DNA of 48,896 bases from Metabacillus arenae (GCF_014773385.1 NZ_JACXAI010000043.1:1-48896), one strand, 5' to 3'; counted from the stretch's first letter, positions 24,674 through 33,310 are shown. Program-made: numbers and translations. Notes: generated by a model from the sequence alone, not told the origin.

Positions 24674-25677
24674 TATTTTGTGCTTTTTCTTATAAGTAGT
24701 TCGGATCTAAATTGTAGAGATACGGGAGTTGTTAACCGCTGATTAATGGTATCAAGTAATTGATTCACACTTGCTACTGCCATTTCCTCAACCGGTAGAT
24801 GAACGGTTGTTAAGGGAGGAAATGTGTACGCCGTTTGATCATCGTTATCGTGACCAATTATTTCTAAATCATCTGGTACGCGCACTCCAAGTTCATGACA
24901 GGCTAGTATTGCACCAACCGCCATCGGGTCACTTAAAAAAAATAACACGGTTGGTAACTTTTTTGATTTTTTAATTAAGGATTTTATTACAGAATAACCA
25001 CCCTGCTCAGTAAAGTTATCTCGTAAAATATATAAGTTTTCCATTCCAAGATCCTTTACTGCACTTAAAAAACCTTCTAATCGGTAATCTACTGCTTGAG
25101 AAGAAATCGTCGGGACGACAATCCCTACTTTTTTATGTCCTTTCTCAAACAAATATTCAGCAACTTCCCTACCGGTTAGTTTACTATCTACATTAACTGT
25201 ACTATATTTCTTTGAGTAGCGTTGATAAAGTACGAGAGGGACATTTAAATTTGTTTTCTCTAAATAATCTAAATCCTCTTCTGAGGCGTTTGCAATTATT
25301 GCACCATTAAATCTAGTTCCAGTATGCAAACTTTCAACTTCGTTCAGCTTTCCATTTTCATATGGTTGAATAAGTAACTCAAACATTCCATCTTTAAATG
25401 ATGATTTCTTTTGAATTCCTTGTAAAAAACGGCTAATTAATGATGCTCTCGCATCAAGTGTCCATAAAATAGTGATTATAGGTGTTTGTTTTTCTTCAGA
25501 ATTCCTCAGGCGCCTGGCGGATATACTAGGTAAATATCCTAACTCTCTTGCAACCACTAGAACTCTTTCTTTAGTAGCAGCTGAAATTCGCATTTTTTCA
25601 CTTTTACCGTTTAAAACAAAAGATACTGTACCAACTGATACCCCTGCTTTTTCTGCAATTTCTCTAATAGTGGCCAT
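24673..25677 (-). CDS. LacI-family transcriptional regulator
   Basis: 334 residues. N-terminal DNA-binding domain ATIREIAEKAGVSVGTVSFV, LNGKSEKMRISAATKERVL, GYLPSISARRLR includes the minor-groove hinge. The rest is a periplasmic-binding-like sensor (NVDSKLTGREVAEYLFEKGH, VGIVVP, IIGHDNDDQTAYTFPPLTTV). Start at ATG 25677 with GGAG ten bases before it; the upstream ATG 25692 is part of that site. Two palindromic ACGT-centred sites, one before its own gene and one before the aldolase, point to autoregulation and repression of the sugar operon. The inducer is presumably the transported compound or a product. Confidence 0.9.
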   Translation of the reverse strand: MATIREIAEKAGVSVGTVSFVLNGKSEKMRISAATKERVLVVARELGYLPSISARRLRNSEEKQTPIITILWTLDARASLISRFLQGIQKKSSFKDGMFELLIQPYENGKLNEVESLHTGTRFNGAIIANASEEDLDYLEKTNLNVPLVLYQRYSKKYSTVNVDSKLTGREVAEYLFEKGHKKVGIVVPTISSQAVDYRLEGFLSAVKDLGMENLYILRDNFTEQGGYSVIKSLIKKSKKLPTVLFFLSDPMAVGAILACHELGVRVPDDLEIIGHDNDDQTAYTFPPLTTVHLPVEEMAVASVNQLLDTINQRLTTPVSLQFRSELLIRKSTK

Positions 25678-25695
25678 ATAAATTTTCTCCATTTA

Positions 25696-25709
25696 CTAAA
25701 ACGTTTTAG
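25696..25709. promoter_or_regulatory. LacI operator at its own promoter
   Basis: CTAAAACGTTTTAG, a perfect 14-bp palindrome upstream of lacI. A weaker relative, TGTAAACGTTTTGACA, lies at 25773-25788 and is a possible second operator or CcpA cre-like site. Confidence 0.7.
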
Positions 25710-25904
25710 CAATCTTTACAGTTACAAGAATAATCAGAATTTTAATCTTTGTCAATAGGTTATAATAAAAAATGTAAACGTTTTGACATAAACACTAATT
25801 GAAAAGGTTTATGGTTTTTTAGTGAATAATGTTGAAAAACTATATGTCATCATAATAGACATATTATCCTCTTCTTATTGTAGTACGTTTAATGCTCCAG
25901 AATT

Positions 25905-25925
25905 GCTCCCTATTCTTGAATAAGC
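25905..25925. repeat. End fragment of dispersed terminator-repeat
   Basis: GCTCCCTATTCTTGAATAAGC resembles the joined ends of the repeat, as at 34509. Otherwise 25800-25998 holds only the leader of the next gene. Confidence 0.35.
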
Positions 25926-25998
25926 TTTTTTTATACGCATAAATCTTCCAAATGTATTCAATGCTAAAAGAAGCAGTCCATCTGAAAGGGGATTTAAT

Positions 25999-27513
25999 TT
26001 GAAGAAAAACTTAGTGGTGTTTTACATATCAGTGGGGATTTTGTTATTGCTTGTATTATTTGGGGTTTTTGTTCCTGAAACACTGGAGCGTGTAACCTCC
26101 AACGTGCAAACCTTTATCACCAACAGTTTCGGATGGTTTTATTTGCTTCTTGTGTCTTTTATCGTTATTGTGTGTTTATATTTTTTAATAAGCCCATTAG
26201 GAAAAATCAAGCTTGGCAAACAGGATGAAAAGCCGGAATTCTCCCGCCCTACTTGGTTTGCGATGTTGTTTAGCGCCGGAATGGGAATCGGATTGGTTTT
26301 CTGGGGTGCGGCAGAGCCAATTTACCATTATGCTGTGGGCTCACCTACTGGAAGCGAAGTTGGTACTGACCAGGCAATTCACGAAGCCATGAGGTTCACC
26401 TATTTCCACTGGGGAATTCATGCATGGGCCATTTACGGCCTCGTTGCTCTTGTACTTGCTTATTTTAACTTCCGCCATGGTGAACCAAGCCTGATCAGCG
26501 CTACACTTAAACCAATTCTGGGTGAACGGACGCAGGGCACTGCGGGAAAAGTAGTTGATGTGATTGCTGTTGTCGCCACTGTAATTGGGGTTGCCACGAC
26601 CTTGGGATTTGGAGCTATGCAAATAAACGGAGGGCTTTCCTACCTTTATGGCATTCCGGTCAGTTTTCCGATTCAAGTATTAATTGTCCTGATTGTAACT
26701 GTCTTATTTATGATTTCAGCTTGGACAGGATTGGGCAAAGGCATTAAAATTCTCAGTAATTTGAATATGCTTTTGGCCATTCTACTATTCTTGCTGACAT
26801 TTTTTCTCGGACCTACTTTATTCATTCTTAATCTTTTCACGAATATAATCGGAACATATCTTCAAAACCTGCCAAGTATGAGTTTTCGAATTGCTCCTTT
26901 AAATGAAGATGTGAGGGCGTGGATTAACAGCTGGACGATTTTTTACTGGGCGTGGTGGATTGCCTGGGCACCTTTTGTTGGAATCTTCATCGCCCGTGTT
27001 TCCAAAGGAAGAAGCATTCGAGAGTTTGTATTTGGGGTACTGCTTGTTCCGTCCCTGATAGGATTTATATGGTTTGCTACTTTTGGAGGCTCAGCGATCA
27101 TGCAGGAGCACAATGGTGTTGCAAAGATTTCGGGAATGGCAACAGAAGAAGCGCTGTTTGGTGTATTCGCCAATTTTCCGTTTGGAATGGTCCTTTCCTT
27201 TATTGCGATCATCTTAATTTGTACCTTTTTCATTACATCCGCCGATTCGGCCACATATGTATTAGGAGTGATGACAACCAATGGTTCACATACACCAGGA
27301 AATAAAATTAAGTTCATCTGGGGAATTATGCTTTCAGCCATTTCACTCGTGCTTCTTTACTCAGGGGGCCTACAGGCTCTGCAAAATACAATGATCGCCG
27401 CAGCTCTTCCTTTTTCCCTTATTATGGCTGTAATGACGTTCAGCTTGATTAAAGCCCTGCAAAATGAAGCAAGGGAACTGGGGATTGGAAAAATTCCAAA
27501 GAGAAAGGTTTAG
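25999..27513 (+). CDS. BCCT-family glycine betaine transporter (OpuD-like)
   Basis: 504 residues with twelve membrane helices. BCCT hallmarks: FAMLFSAGMGIGLVFWGAAEP, the glycine-rich helix and Trp-rich ligand site WTIFYWAWWIAWAPFVGIFI, ARVSKGRSIREF, and FFITSADSATYVLG. Length and pattern match B. subtilis OpuD, a sodium-coupled osmoprotectant importer. TTG start with AAAGGGG upstream. Monocistronic; base composition is slightly higher in GC than the surrounding genes, a hint of different ancestry. Confidence 0.92.
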   Translation: MKKNLVVFYISVGILLLLVLFGVFVPETLERVTSNVQTFITNSFGWFYLLLVSFIVIVCLYFLISPLGKIKLGKQDEKPEFSRPTWFAMLFSAGMGIGLVFWGAAEPIYHYAVGSPTGSEVGTDQAIHEAMRFTYFHWGIHAWAIYGLVALVLAYFNFRHGEPSLISATLKPILGERTQGTAGKVVDVIAVVATVIGVATTLGFGAMQINGGLSYLYGIPVSFPIQVLIVLIVTVLFMISAWTGLGKGIKILSNLNMLLAILLFLLTFFLGPTLFILNLFTNIIGTYLQNLPSMSFRIAPLNEDVRAWINSWTIFYWAWWIAWAPFVGIFIARVSKGRSIREFVFGVLLVPSLIGFIWFATFGGSAIMQEHNGVAKISGMATEEALFGVFANFPFGMVLSFIAIILICTFFITSADSATYVLGVMTTNGSHTPGNKIKFIWGIMLSAISLVLLYSGGLQALQNTMIAAALPFSLIMAVMTFSLIKALQNEARELGIGKIPKRKV

Positions 27514-27984
27514 TATTTTACAAATTTAATCTTGAGCATCATCGGAGTACTTACCATTTTATGTGCGACAGCATTAACTCGGATATATGGTGAAAAATTC
27601 ATAGCACAGCTTTTTGTTAAACCTAATACAGCAGCTTTTGATAGTTCATAGATTGCATCTGAACTGCCTTCTATTCCAGATACTGAAGACATATTAACAA
27701 TAACTCCTCTACGTTGTCCCTGATGAGTTGCCTGCCGAACATTTGCGAGAAAGAAATGAATCCCTTAACATGAATTCCTAGAATTTTATCAATATTAGCT
27801 TCCTGATACTCCATTATATTTTTTGCCAAATAAATTCCAGCATTATTAACTAAGCTATCAAAATCAAAATGTTTTGTCTCTATTTATGAAAAAAGTTAGA
27901 AACCTTTTCATACTCGCTAACATCTAATTGAACAGGTACCAATCGTTCTTGATCAACACCCCGATGCGAAGCTAATTTTAACAT
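27510..27984 (-). pseudogene. SDR-family dehydrogenase, broken
   Basis: Pieces in different frames read VPVQLDVSEYEKVSNFF, VNNAGIYLAKNIMEYQE-like, then IVNMSSVSGIEGSSDAIYEL, SKAAVLGLTKSCAMNF, YIRVNAVAH. These are the central and C-terminal parts of a short-chain dehydrogenase (NNAG, Ser, YxxSK, N-A-V). The N-terminal TGxxxGIG segment is missing and several frameshifts exist. Its 5' end is replaced by the DNA-alkylation-repair gene's 3' end. Confidence 0.7.
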
Positions 27985-28685
27985 CTAACATACTTGCGTT
28001 TGAAGCCAAGCTTCCCTCTATCCATCTCTTTTTGAATACTTTCGTAAGCATTAAGGAAACTGGGTTTTTTCTTGTCCCGTTTGACTTCTACTGTACCGAC
28101 TTCCTTTGCGGCCTCAACTGCCTTTTCATGCAGTGGCAAATATGAAATCCCCACGGTGTATAGAAAATTATTCATAGCAGATTTCGTTCTTTCTGGCGAA
28201 TCATGAATCGAATTTTTCACAATATCAAGCATATTGGAAATCTTACTTTCGGAAAATTCATTGTCTTTGCGATTCCCTAAAAGCCAGCAGTAGCAACTCC
28301 AGCCCGCTGACATTCTCAGCTCGTCACCACTTGTAATCCATTTATCAGCAACGTCTTGTGCAATATCTGACTCTGATAAAGTTACTGCTACTACATAATC
28401 AGACAGCATATAAAAATACGCTTCATCCATCCAACGATCAAAATCCGACTCAGTCATAGTATTTGGGTCTGCAATAATGCCTGCAAAATACATTGCATCG
28501 TAGTTACCTGTAGCATAAAGCTCATCAGCTAAACGTTGATTTTTTTTTATTTTCTTGGCGATTGGTTTCATAGCACCTGTCGCCACGCCAAAAAGCGGCT
28601 CGTGCGCACCATTGGATATGTACATTTTTTTAGTTCGTTCCTTACCGAGGGATTCAAGCTCCTGTATAACTGTTTCGAAATCCAT
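27978..28685 (-). CDS. DNA alkylation repair protein (AlkD-like HEAT repeats)
   Basis: 235 residues, all-helical HEAT-like repeats: ELESLGKERTKKMYISNGAH, EPLFGVATGAMKPIAKKIKK, LADELYATGNYDAMYFAGII, MDEAYFYMLSDYVVAVTLSE. These match the DNA-alkylation-repair family, whose characterised members (AlkC/AlkD) excise N3- and N7-alkylpurines without base flipping. Here the WVD/W-D catalytic pair of AlkD is not obvious, so activity is uncertain. ATG behind AAGGAAG. Monocistronic. Confidence 0.8.
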   Translation of the reverse strand: MDFETVIQELESLGKERTKKMYISNGAHEPLFGVATGAMKPIAKKIKKNQRLADELYATGNYDAMYFAGIIADPNTMTESDFDRWMDEAYFYMLSDYVVAVTLSESDIAQDVADKWITSGDELRMSAGWSCYCWLLGNRKDNEFSESKISNMLDIVKNSIHDSPERTKSAMNNFLYTVGISYLPLHEKAVEAAKEVGTVEVKRDKKKPSFLNAYESIQKEMDRGKLGFKRKYVRC

Positions 28686-28873
28686 AGTTTTATACTTCCT
28701 TCCTTAATATTAATACCTTTTTAATTGTAACCAACTAGTTTATATTGTTTATCAAGTCTTCCATACTTCTCTTACCATTAATCGTATTGAAGTATACTGC
28801 CTATAGTTTAAGTATAATCTTTCACAAATACCACACCAGCATTACCATAAGTATTCAATTTTTCTTGAGATTC

Positions 28874-28949
28874 TTCCTCCATTAAATGGCCCTAAAATGA
28901 AAAAGGAGCGCTTATCCTTTTTCATGATAGCGCCCTTTAATAGAATAAC
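28874..28949 (-). repeat. Dispersed terminator-repeat, copy I
   Basis: CATTAAATGGCCCTAAAATG, GGAGCGCTTATC ... GATAGCGCCC, TAGAATAACC. On minus the hairpin is followed by CTCCTTTTTC. Confidence 0.65.
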
Positions 28950-28966
28950 CAAAATATGGCATTCCT

Positions 28967-29010
28967 AATTTTAAAAGGGTAATCAAAATAACAGGTTACT
29001 CTTTTAATTT
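28967..29010 (-). terminator. Terminator after LysR remnant
   Basis: AATTTTAAAAGGGTAA pairs with TTACTCTTTTAATTT allowing G-T pairs; A/T rich on both sides. It is probably the original terminator of the LysR gene whose tail is left at 29017-29225. Confidence 0.5.
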
Positions 29011-29016
29011 TGGTAT

Positions 29017-29394
29017 TTATTTTTCTATACTTGCTTCTAATAAATGTTTAAAGAACTTATTTGCTGCTACGGATAAAGGAATCTCTTTTTTTGTTATTAG
29101 TCCAATTTTTCTTTTTTCTATTTTTTCATTTATATGTACTTAAAATAATTCACCCTCAGATATTTGTTTCAAAACCAATTCTTTAGTGACAAAGGCAATC
29201 CCCATTCCGCTTATCTCATTACGAGGAATGTCTTTTTCCTCATTAAGAGCAAGCCACATACCATTTAGGTCAAAATAAGCAGTGATTTTCCCTTTAGCTA
29301 ATAGCTTTGCATCAAAAACATTTTGATAAAACTCAATTGAATTTTCTAAATTAGAAACTGAAAATAAAAAATGATTCAGACCTTTAACAGTCAC
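29017..29394 (-). pseudogene. FosB N terminus fused to LysR C terminus
   Basis: From ATG 29394 the first 57 or so residues (VKGLNHFLFSVSNLENSIEF, YQNVFDAKLLAKGK, WLALNEEKDIPRNEI) are the N-terminal half of FosB, the bacillithiol-dependent fosfomycin-inactivating VOC enzyme. At about 29225 the sequence switches to GMGIAFVTKELVLKQISEGE then a stop, and in the same frame beyond the TAA VHINEKIEKRKIGLITKKEI, PLSVAANKFFKHLLEAS to TAA 29017. The second part is the end of a LysR-type regulator. FosB metal and substrate residues in the C-terminal half are missing, so no fosfomycin resistance is expected. Confidence 0.75.
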
Positions 29395-29406
29395 TACATC
29401 ACCTCA

Positions 29407-29440
29407 TTCCTGCAGAAAGGCGCCCGTTCGGAAGATCATT
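29407..29440. repeat. Partial dispersed terminator-repeat, copy J
   Basis: GCAGAAAGGCGCCCGTTCGG, half of the element only, directly upstream of the FosB-LysR chimera. Confidence 0.4.
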
Positions 29441-29509
29441 ATTGAACGAAAACAGCCTTTAGATCAAAAAATGAATACTAAAATTAAAAGGGAACATTCG
29501 TACTGTCTG

Positions 29510-30049
29510 TCAATGTCTCAATGCATCATAAATCGAATAATCCACTTCACCTGAAATATTTGCCAAACCATTTTCATATAACTCCATAGCCATTAGATTC
29601 TCCTCAGAAGGTGGAAGATTTTTCTCGGACGCATATATTTCGAAATCAGTTGATGTTCTAAATCCAAAGCTTTGATAGTAACGATAATCTCCTTCAACAA
29701 TTATTCCCTTATATCCCAGTTTAGTAGCTAATTTAATACCTTCCTGCAACATATACTTACCAACTCCCTGACGTTGACGATTAATTGCTACTGAAACCGG
29801 TGATAGCATCAATATCTCATTTTCATACTTATTACTAATTGGAAGTTTTGAAAGGATAAAGTGTCCTATAATCACACCTTCTTTCTCAACAACTAAATCA
29901 AGCTGGGGAATGTAATAGTGTTTTTCTCGGATCTCTCTTACTAAAGCTTTTTCAGCTATTCCGTCCGAATAATTGGTATTTTTGAATATCTCATATACAA
30001 AGTCTTCAATAAAACTATATTCTTCTTTATTAACTAATCTTATTTTCAT
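29510..30049 (-). CDS. GNAT-family N-acetyltransferase
   Basis: 179 residues. GNAT core: IGHFILSKLPIS, LSPVSVAINRQRQGVGKYML with the acetyl-CoA loop RQRQGVG, GYKGIIVEGDYRYYQSFGF. The GDYRYYQSFGF stretch is that of the YhbS-like subgroup, which acetylate small molecules or peptides of unknown identity. GGAGATG site before ATG. Followed downstream by the Copy-J repeat; upstream lies copy K. Confidence 0.88.
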   Translation of the reverse strand: MKIRLVNKEEYSFIEDFVYEIFKNTNYSDGIAEKALVREIREKHYYIPQLDLVVEKEGVIIGHFILSKLPISNKYENEILMLSPVSVAINRQRQGVGKYMLQEGIKLATKLGYKGIIVEGDYRYYQSFGFRTSTDFEIYASEKNLPPSEENLMAMELYENGLANISGEVDYSIYDALRH

Positions 30050-30070
30050 TATTACATCTCCAATGTTCAG

Positions 30071-30133
30071 TTACAATTTCACTAAGAAAAGCACAACTCT
30101 TGCTTTAGAATCGCGCCCACTATAGCTTAATAA
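30071..30133 (-). repeat. Dispersed terminator-repeat, copy K
   Basis: AAAAGCACAACTCTTG ... AGAATCGCGCCCACTATAGC. On minus: GGGCGCGATTCT hairpin, GTGCTTTTC. It overlaps the last codons of the nucleotidyltransferase gene and so provides its terminator. Confidence 0.6.
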
Positions 30134-30702
30134 TAGTCGTTGAAGTGGTAAACTTTTATCTTATTCCAGATAGATTTCCAATTCTTTTTTGTTATACGTT
30201 CATTATAAATTTCAGCTCGTTCTTCAGATTCTGCAAAACAAGGTGTAGGTTTAATTTCTAAATTAATAACATCTCTAATTCCATAAGGTGCTGTTAATAT
30301 TACATTGTCTTTTTCATCTAACTTTACTCCTAAAGCTGTTGCTGTTTCAGGAAACTTCGATATAGCATCAACAGAAGAAAAATATGGAGGCATTTTACTT
30401 TTAACATGCATTCTGGCTTCATTCTTTACAGACCAAGGGATATTCGGTATTAGACATTTTAGCTGTTCTTCGATTTTCTTTTCTTCTAATACATCAATAT
30501 TTGTCGGGTCAAAATAAATTACATCAATGTCTGAAAGAGCTGTTCTTTCCCTAAAATCGTGTAAAACATCCCAAATTTTTGATCGAATAAATCCAGCACA
30601 TATCCACCAATCCGGTAAATCCAACGATTTTGTACATTCCAATATTTCCATCATCCATTTATCTTCTCTAATAAGGGAAATGTTTGTTTTTTCAGTAATC
30701 AC
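30127..30702 (-). CDS. Nucleotidyltransferase-family protein (DUF925-type)
   Basis: 191 residues. LPDWWICAGFIRSKIWDVLH, then the metal-binding SDIDVIYFDP, and NLEIKPTPCF at the end match the DUF925/NTP_transf_6 family of presumed nucleotidyltransferases of unknown substrate. GTG start at 30702 preferred because AGGAGAAG lies seven bases upstream; a longer GTG frame from 30774 has no good site and overlaps repeat copy L. One of several small single-gene units in this region. Confidence 0.75.
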   Translation of the reverse strand: MITEKTNISLIREDKWMMEILECTKSLDLPDWWICAGFIRSKIWDVLHDFRERTALSDIDVIYFDPTNIDVLEEKKIEEQLKCLIPNIPWSVKNEARMHVKSKMPPYFSSVDAISKFPETATALGVKLDEKDNVILTAPYGIRDVINLEIKPTPCFAESEERAEIYNERITKKNWKSIWNKIKVYHFNDYY

Positions 30703-30763
30703 TATAAGACTTCTCCTAATAAAATTTATCTTATTAGTTATTTCTTTAGCTTCACGTAAAAAT

Positions 30764-30843
30764 TCTTCCTCCACAAAATGGCCCTTTCATGCAGAATAGG
30801 CGTAGATCCTTATTCCGGAAAGGCGCCTGTTTCTTGAATAAAC
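30764..30843 (-). repeat. Dispersed terminator-repeat, copy L
   Basis: CCACAAAATGGCCCTTTCATG, AGGCGTAGATCC ... GGAAAGGCGCCT, TTCTTGAATAAAC. Confidence 0.65.
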
Positions 30844-30906
30844 AAGAAGCTCATATTAGCTGGTATAATTTAAAAAAATTAATACAGTTAAAAAGGATGA
30901 TCAAAT

Positions 30907-31398
30907 TTATATCTTCTTAAAAATAGGAATTAAGATATCAAAATGGGGATCATTTAAATCACGATCATTCGGGTATCTTTCGTGTTTTATCGGTAAATCA
31001 TCGTAATATTCCACATCCGGCTCTAAACAAGGTGCATATTCACTTTCCTTAAGCCATTGAAAGATGTTTTTATAAGTTTGACCGATGTCTTGACCCTTTT
31101 TGTGATGCGTTATTAAGTAACTCATCTCCGGTACATTTATTTCTACCATACCATCGGGAACTTGTTGTTCTTCACCAACTTCATAAACAGAATAAAGAAC
31201 AAATCCATCAGGCCTAAGATGATATGATAATCCTAATTGAACCTCTGAATTGATAGCATAATCTAACTCTCCCACTCTACTACTCATACTGTTAATAAGT
31301 TTTTTCAAAGTACTAATTTCTGTGTATGGGCCATCCCATTTTAATCCGATTCCTCGATACGCAGGTATCTTCACAATTTCATAATGGAAGTTGTGCAC
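30907..31398 (-). CDS. GyrI-like/effector-binding domain protein
   Basis: 163 residues. IVKIPAYRGIGLKWDGPYTE, then LGLSYHLRPDGFVLYSVYEV, GMVEINVPEMSYLITHHKKG, LEPDVEYYDD and a final DFDILIPI-type HFDILIPIF strand are the stand-alone SOUL/GyrI-like effector-binding fold, seen in AraC/BmrR regulators and in free proteins that bind or hydrolyse small molecules. No DNA-binding domain is attached. GTG at 31398 is used because AAGGGGAGA precedes it by six bases. Confidence 0.8.
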   Translation of the reverse strand: MHNFHYEIVKIPAYRGIGLKWDGPYTEISTLKKLINSMSSRVGELDYAINSEVQLGLSYHLRPDGFVLYSVYEVGEEQQVPDGMVEINVPEMSYLITHHKKGQDIGQTYKNIFQWLKESEYAPCLEPDVEYYDDLPIKHERYPNDRDLNDPHFDILIPIFKKI

Positions 31399-31489
31399 TT
31401 TATATCTCCCCTTTATAAACAAGCCTTTTCACTAAAATAACATTTTTCCACCATATTACATTCTATTTGGTTCTTATTAACTCCTGCCT

Positions 31490-31567
31490 TATTAAAAAAT
31501 CTGGCACTTAACATAAAGAAAAAGCACAATTCTTTTGCTGCAGAATTGCGCCCGATTGTTGGGAAAA
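31490..31567 (-). repeat. Dispersed terminator-repeat, copy M
   Basis: AAATCTGGCACTTAACATAA, AAGCACAATTCT ... AGAATTGCGCCCGATTGTTG. Best-preserved hairpin: ten-base arms with one mismatch, on minus followed by GCTTTTTCTTTA. Confidence 0.7.
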
Positions 31568-31579
31568 AGGCTTTTAAGC

Positions 31580-31900
31580 CTAATCATTAGAATAACGTTC
31601 TGACAGTTTCTTTTTATGTACCTGAAACACTTCTTCTAGAGGAATATTGTACTTGTTTGCAATCACAATTAAATTACCTAATACATCTCCTAATTCTTCA
31701 GTTAACTCTTGTTTTTTTTCCTCATAAGACCCCTTAACTTCATCAGGCCTATCCCTACCTATCTCAAGAGCTCTTATAGCTCGTGCAACTTCGCCCGTTT
31801 CTTCTGCTAAAAAGCCAATACGAATAAAAATGTCTAACTCAGACCAGCCCCTACTTTCATAATAATCCTTTACCCATTGTTGAAATTCAGTGACATTCAT
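31580..31900 (-). CDS. MazG-like nucleotide pyrophosphohydrolase
   Basis: 106 residues. FLAEETGEVARAIRAL and ELTEELGDVLGNLIVIANKY carry the EExxE and ExxxD Mg-binding motifs of the MazG/dUTPase-like all-alpha superfamily, which hydrolyse non-canonical NTPs to NMPs. Length fits short MazG-like proteins. ATG at 31900 chosen because GGAGGTT lies nine bases upstream. Monocistronic, divergent from the LOG-family remnant. Confidence 0.88.
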   Translation of the reverse strand: MNVTEFQQWVKDYYESRGWSELDIFIRIGFLAEETGEVARAIRALEIGRDRPDEVKGSYEEKKQELTEELGDVLGNLIVIANKYNIPLEEVFQVHKKKLSERYSND

Positions 31901-31991
31901 TTCATCTAACCTCCAATTCAATATCTTAAGTTTAACAAAAAAATAAAAGTTTAATATAATCTTTAATAGTGATTATTGAGGAGGGGATATA

Positions 31992-32380
31992 TTGAAAAAG
32001 TTAGCCGTATTTTGTGGATCGAGTAATGGGGCATCTGATGTCTATATAGAAGGTGCAAAAAAACTTGGTAAAGAACTAACTAAACGAAATATTGCACTTG
32101 TTTATGATGGAGCAAGTGTTGGAGTTATGGGCGCTGTTTCAGATTCAGCTTTAGAAGAAGAGGGATATGTATTTGGTGTTATGCCAAGTTTTTTAGAAAA
32201 TAGAGAGATATCCCAAAAAATTTGTCAGAGTTGATCATTGTAGATTCTATGCATGAGAGAAAAGCGAAAATGGCAGATTTGGCAGATGGATTTATAGCTT
32301 TGCCCGGTGGGCCAGGGACTTTAGAAGAATTCTTTGAGATTTTTACATGGGCAATTTTCAACTTAGCTGAGCATATATTT
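31992..32380 (+). pseudogene. LOG-family protein, frameshifted and truncated
   Basis: TTG start behind [66 protein letters not shown] then a one-base shift in AAAAAA at 32215-32220; the other frame continues [46 protein letters not shown]. The PGGxGTxxE motif is the phosphoribohydrolase (cytokinin-activating LOG / TIGR00730) signature. After FTWA the sequence becomes unrelated: an integrase remnant in the opposite direction begins, so the last third is lost. Confidence 0.8.
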
Positions 32381-33062
32381 TGGTAGTCTCTGGATACTCG
32401 TTTGATAATATATCTTAGGTTATCGATAGTCATACGCCTCTTTGGCCTTCTTTCCGTAATAAACAAACAAGGATCCTCATCATCTCGCTCATCTAGATAC
32501 CTTTTTAATCAAATGGAGCATCGGGTATTAAAGTATACTTCCCTTTCTTTATCACCTTTACCATGTACAATGACTGAATTCGTTGAGAAATTAATATCAT
32601 CGTGATTTAATTTTACAACTTCTCCAATACGGCAGCCGGTCGAATACATAAATTCAAATAACGCATTCTCCATCGATGTATGACAAGCTTCCCTAAGATG
32701 TTCAATCTCTAGTTCTGAAAGGAATTTGGGAATTCTTTTACCTAATTTTGGCTCTTTTAATTTAGCAGCAGGATTCATCAACAGGATTCATCGGAATATA
32801 GCCTTCTTCATGTGTCCATTTGAATAGTGATTTTATGCAACGAACCCTGTGTCCCAAACTAGATGGTTTTAAATGATCTCCCGCCTGTATTAGATATTCT
32901 TTTAGTTTTTCCGTAGTCAATTCACTCATGTTAATATCACCGAAAAATTGTAATAGAAGATTATATTGAAAACAATAAGTTTTTAATGTAAGTGGTGAAT
33001 ATCCCTCAATTTTTTTATCTTGTTGATACTTTTCCCACGCTTCTGATGTAACATTATTCTTT
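32375..33062 (-). mobile_element. Tyrosine recombinase/integrase remnant
   Basis: Minus-strand pieces: VTSEAWEKYQQDKKIEGYSP, LTLKTYCFQYNLLLQFFGDI, LFKWTHEEGYIPMNP form the SAM-like N-terminal domain; then, after a 13-bp tandem duplication (ATGAATCCTGTTG / ATGAATCCTGCTG near 32769-32794) that shifts the frame, KRIPKFLSELEIEHLREACH, STGCRIGEVVKLNHDDINF (catalytic Arg), HGKGDKEREVYF. A TGA then interrupts before LKRYLDERDDEDPCLFITER, continuing to about 32380. The HxLRH and final Tyr are gone. XerC/D-like transposon or phage integrase, dead. Confidence 0.8.
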
Positions 33063-33263
33063 CACTCTCCTACTGTTTAAATCCATTAATCTAGATTCTT
33101 TGTTGTGCTAAATACTTAAAATCATATACATGTATAGTTTTACTTTAGCCATTTTTAATTAGTAAGCACTACAGAAATAACTTTATTGTAACTGTTATCA
33201 GGCCTGAATTTTAAAAAAACCCTTAAAAATAAAGGAATAACTCTTACGCTTCTATTAACTGGT

Positions 33264-33310
33264 TTCGTATTATAAGGTGAAAATATTTCTGGTTGATCTT
33301 ATAATACGAA
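33264..33310. repeat. 13-bp perfect inverted repeat
   Basis: TTCGTATTATAAG (33264-33276) and CTTATAATACGAA (33298-33310) with a 21-base loop, between the integrase remnant and the Nudix fragment. No T-run of note; it could be a terminator or an element end. Confidence 0.5.

Noticed and set aside
25773-25788. CcpA cre site TGTAAACGTTTTGACA
   Set aside because: One base too long between the half sites and lacking the expected C; kept only as a possible weak operator.
29140-29394. Functional FosB fosfomycin-resistance gene
   Set aside because: Only the N-terminal half is FosB; metal and substrate residues of the C-terminal half are replaced by a LysR tail.
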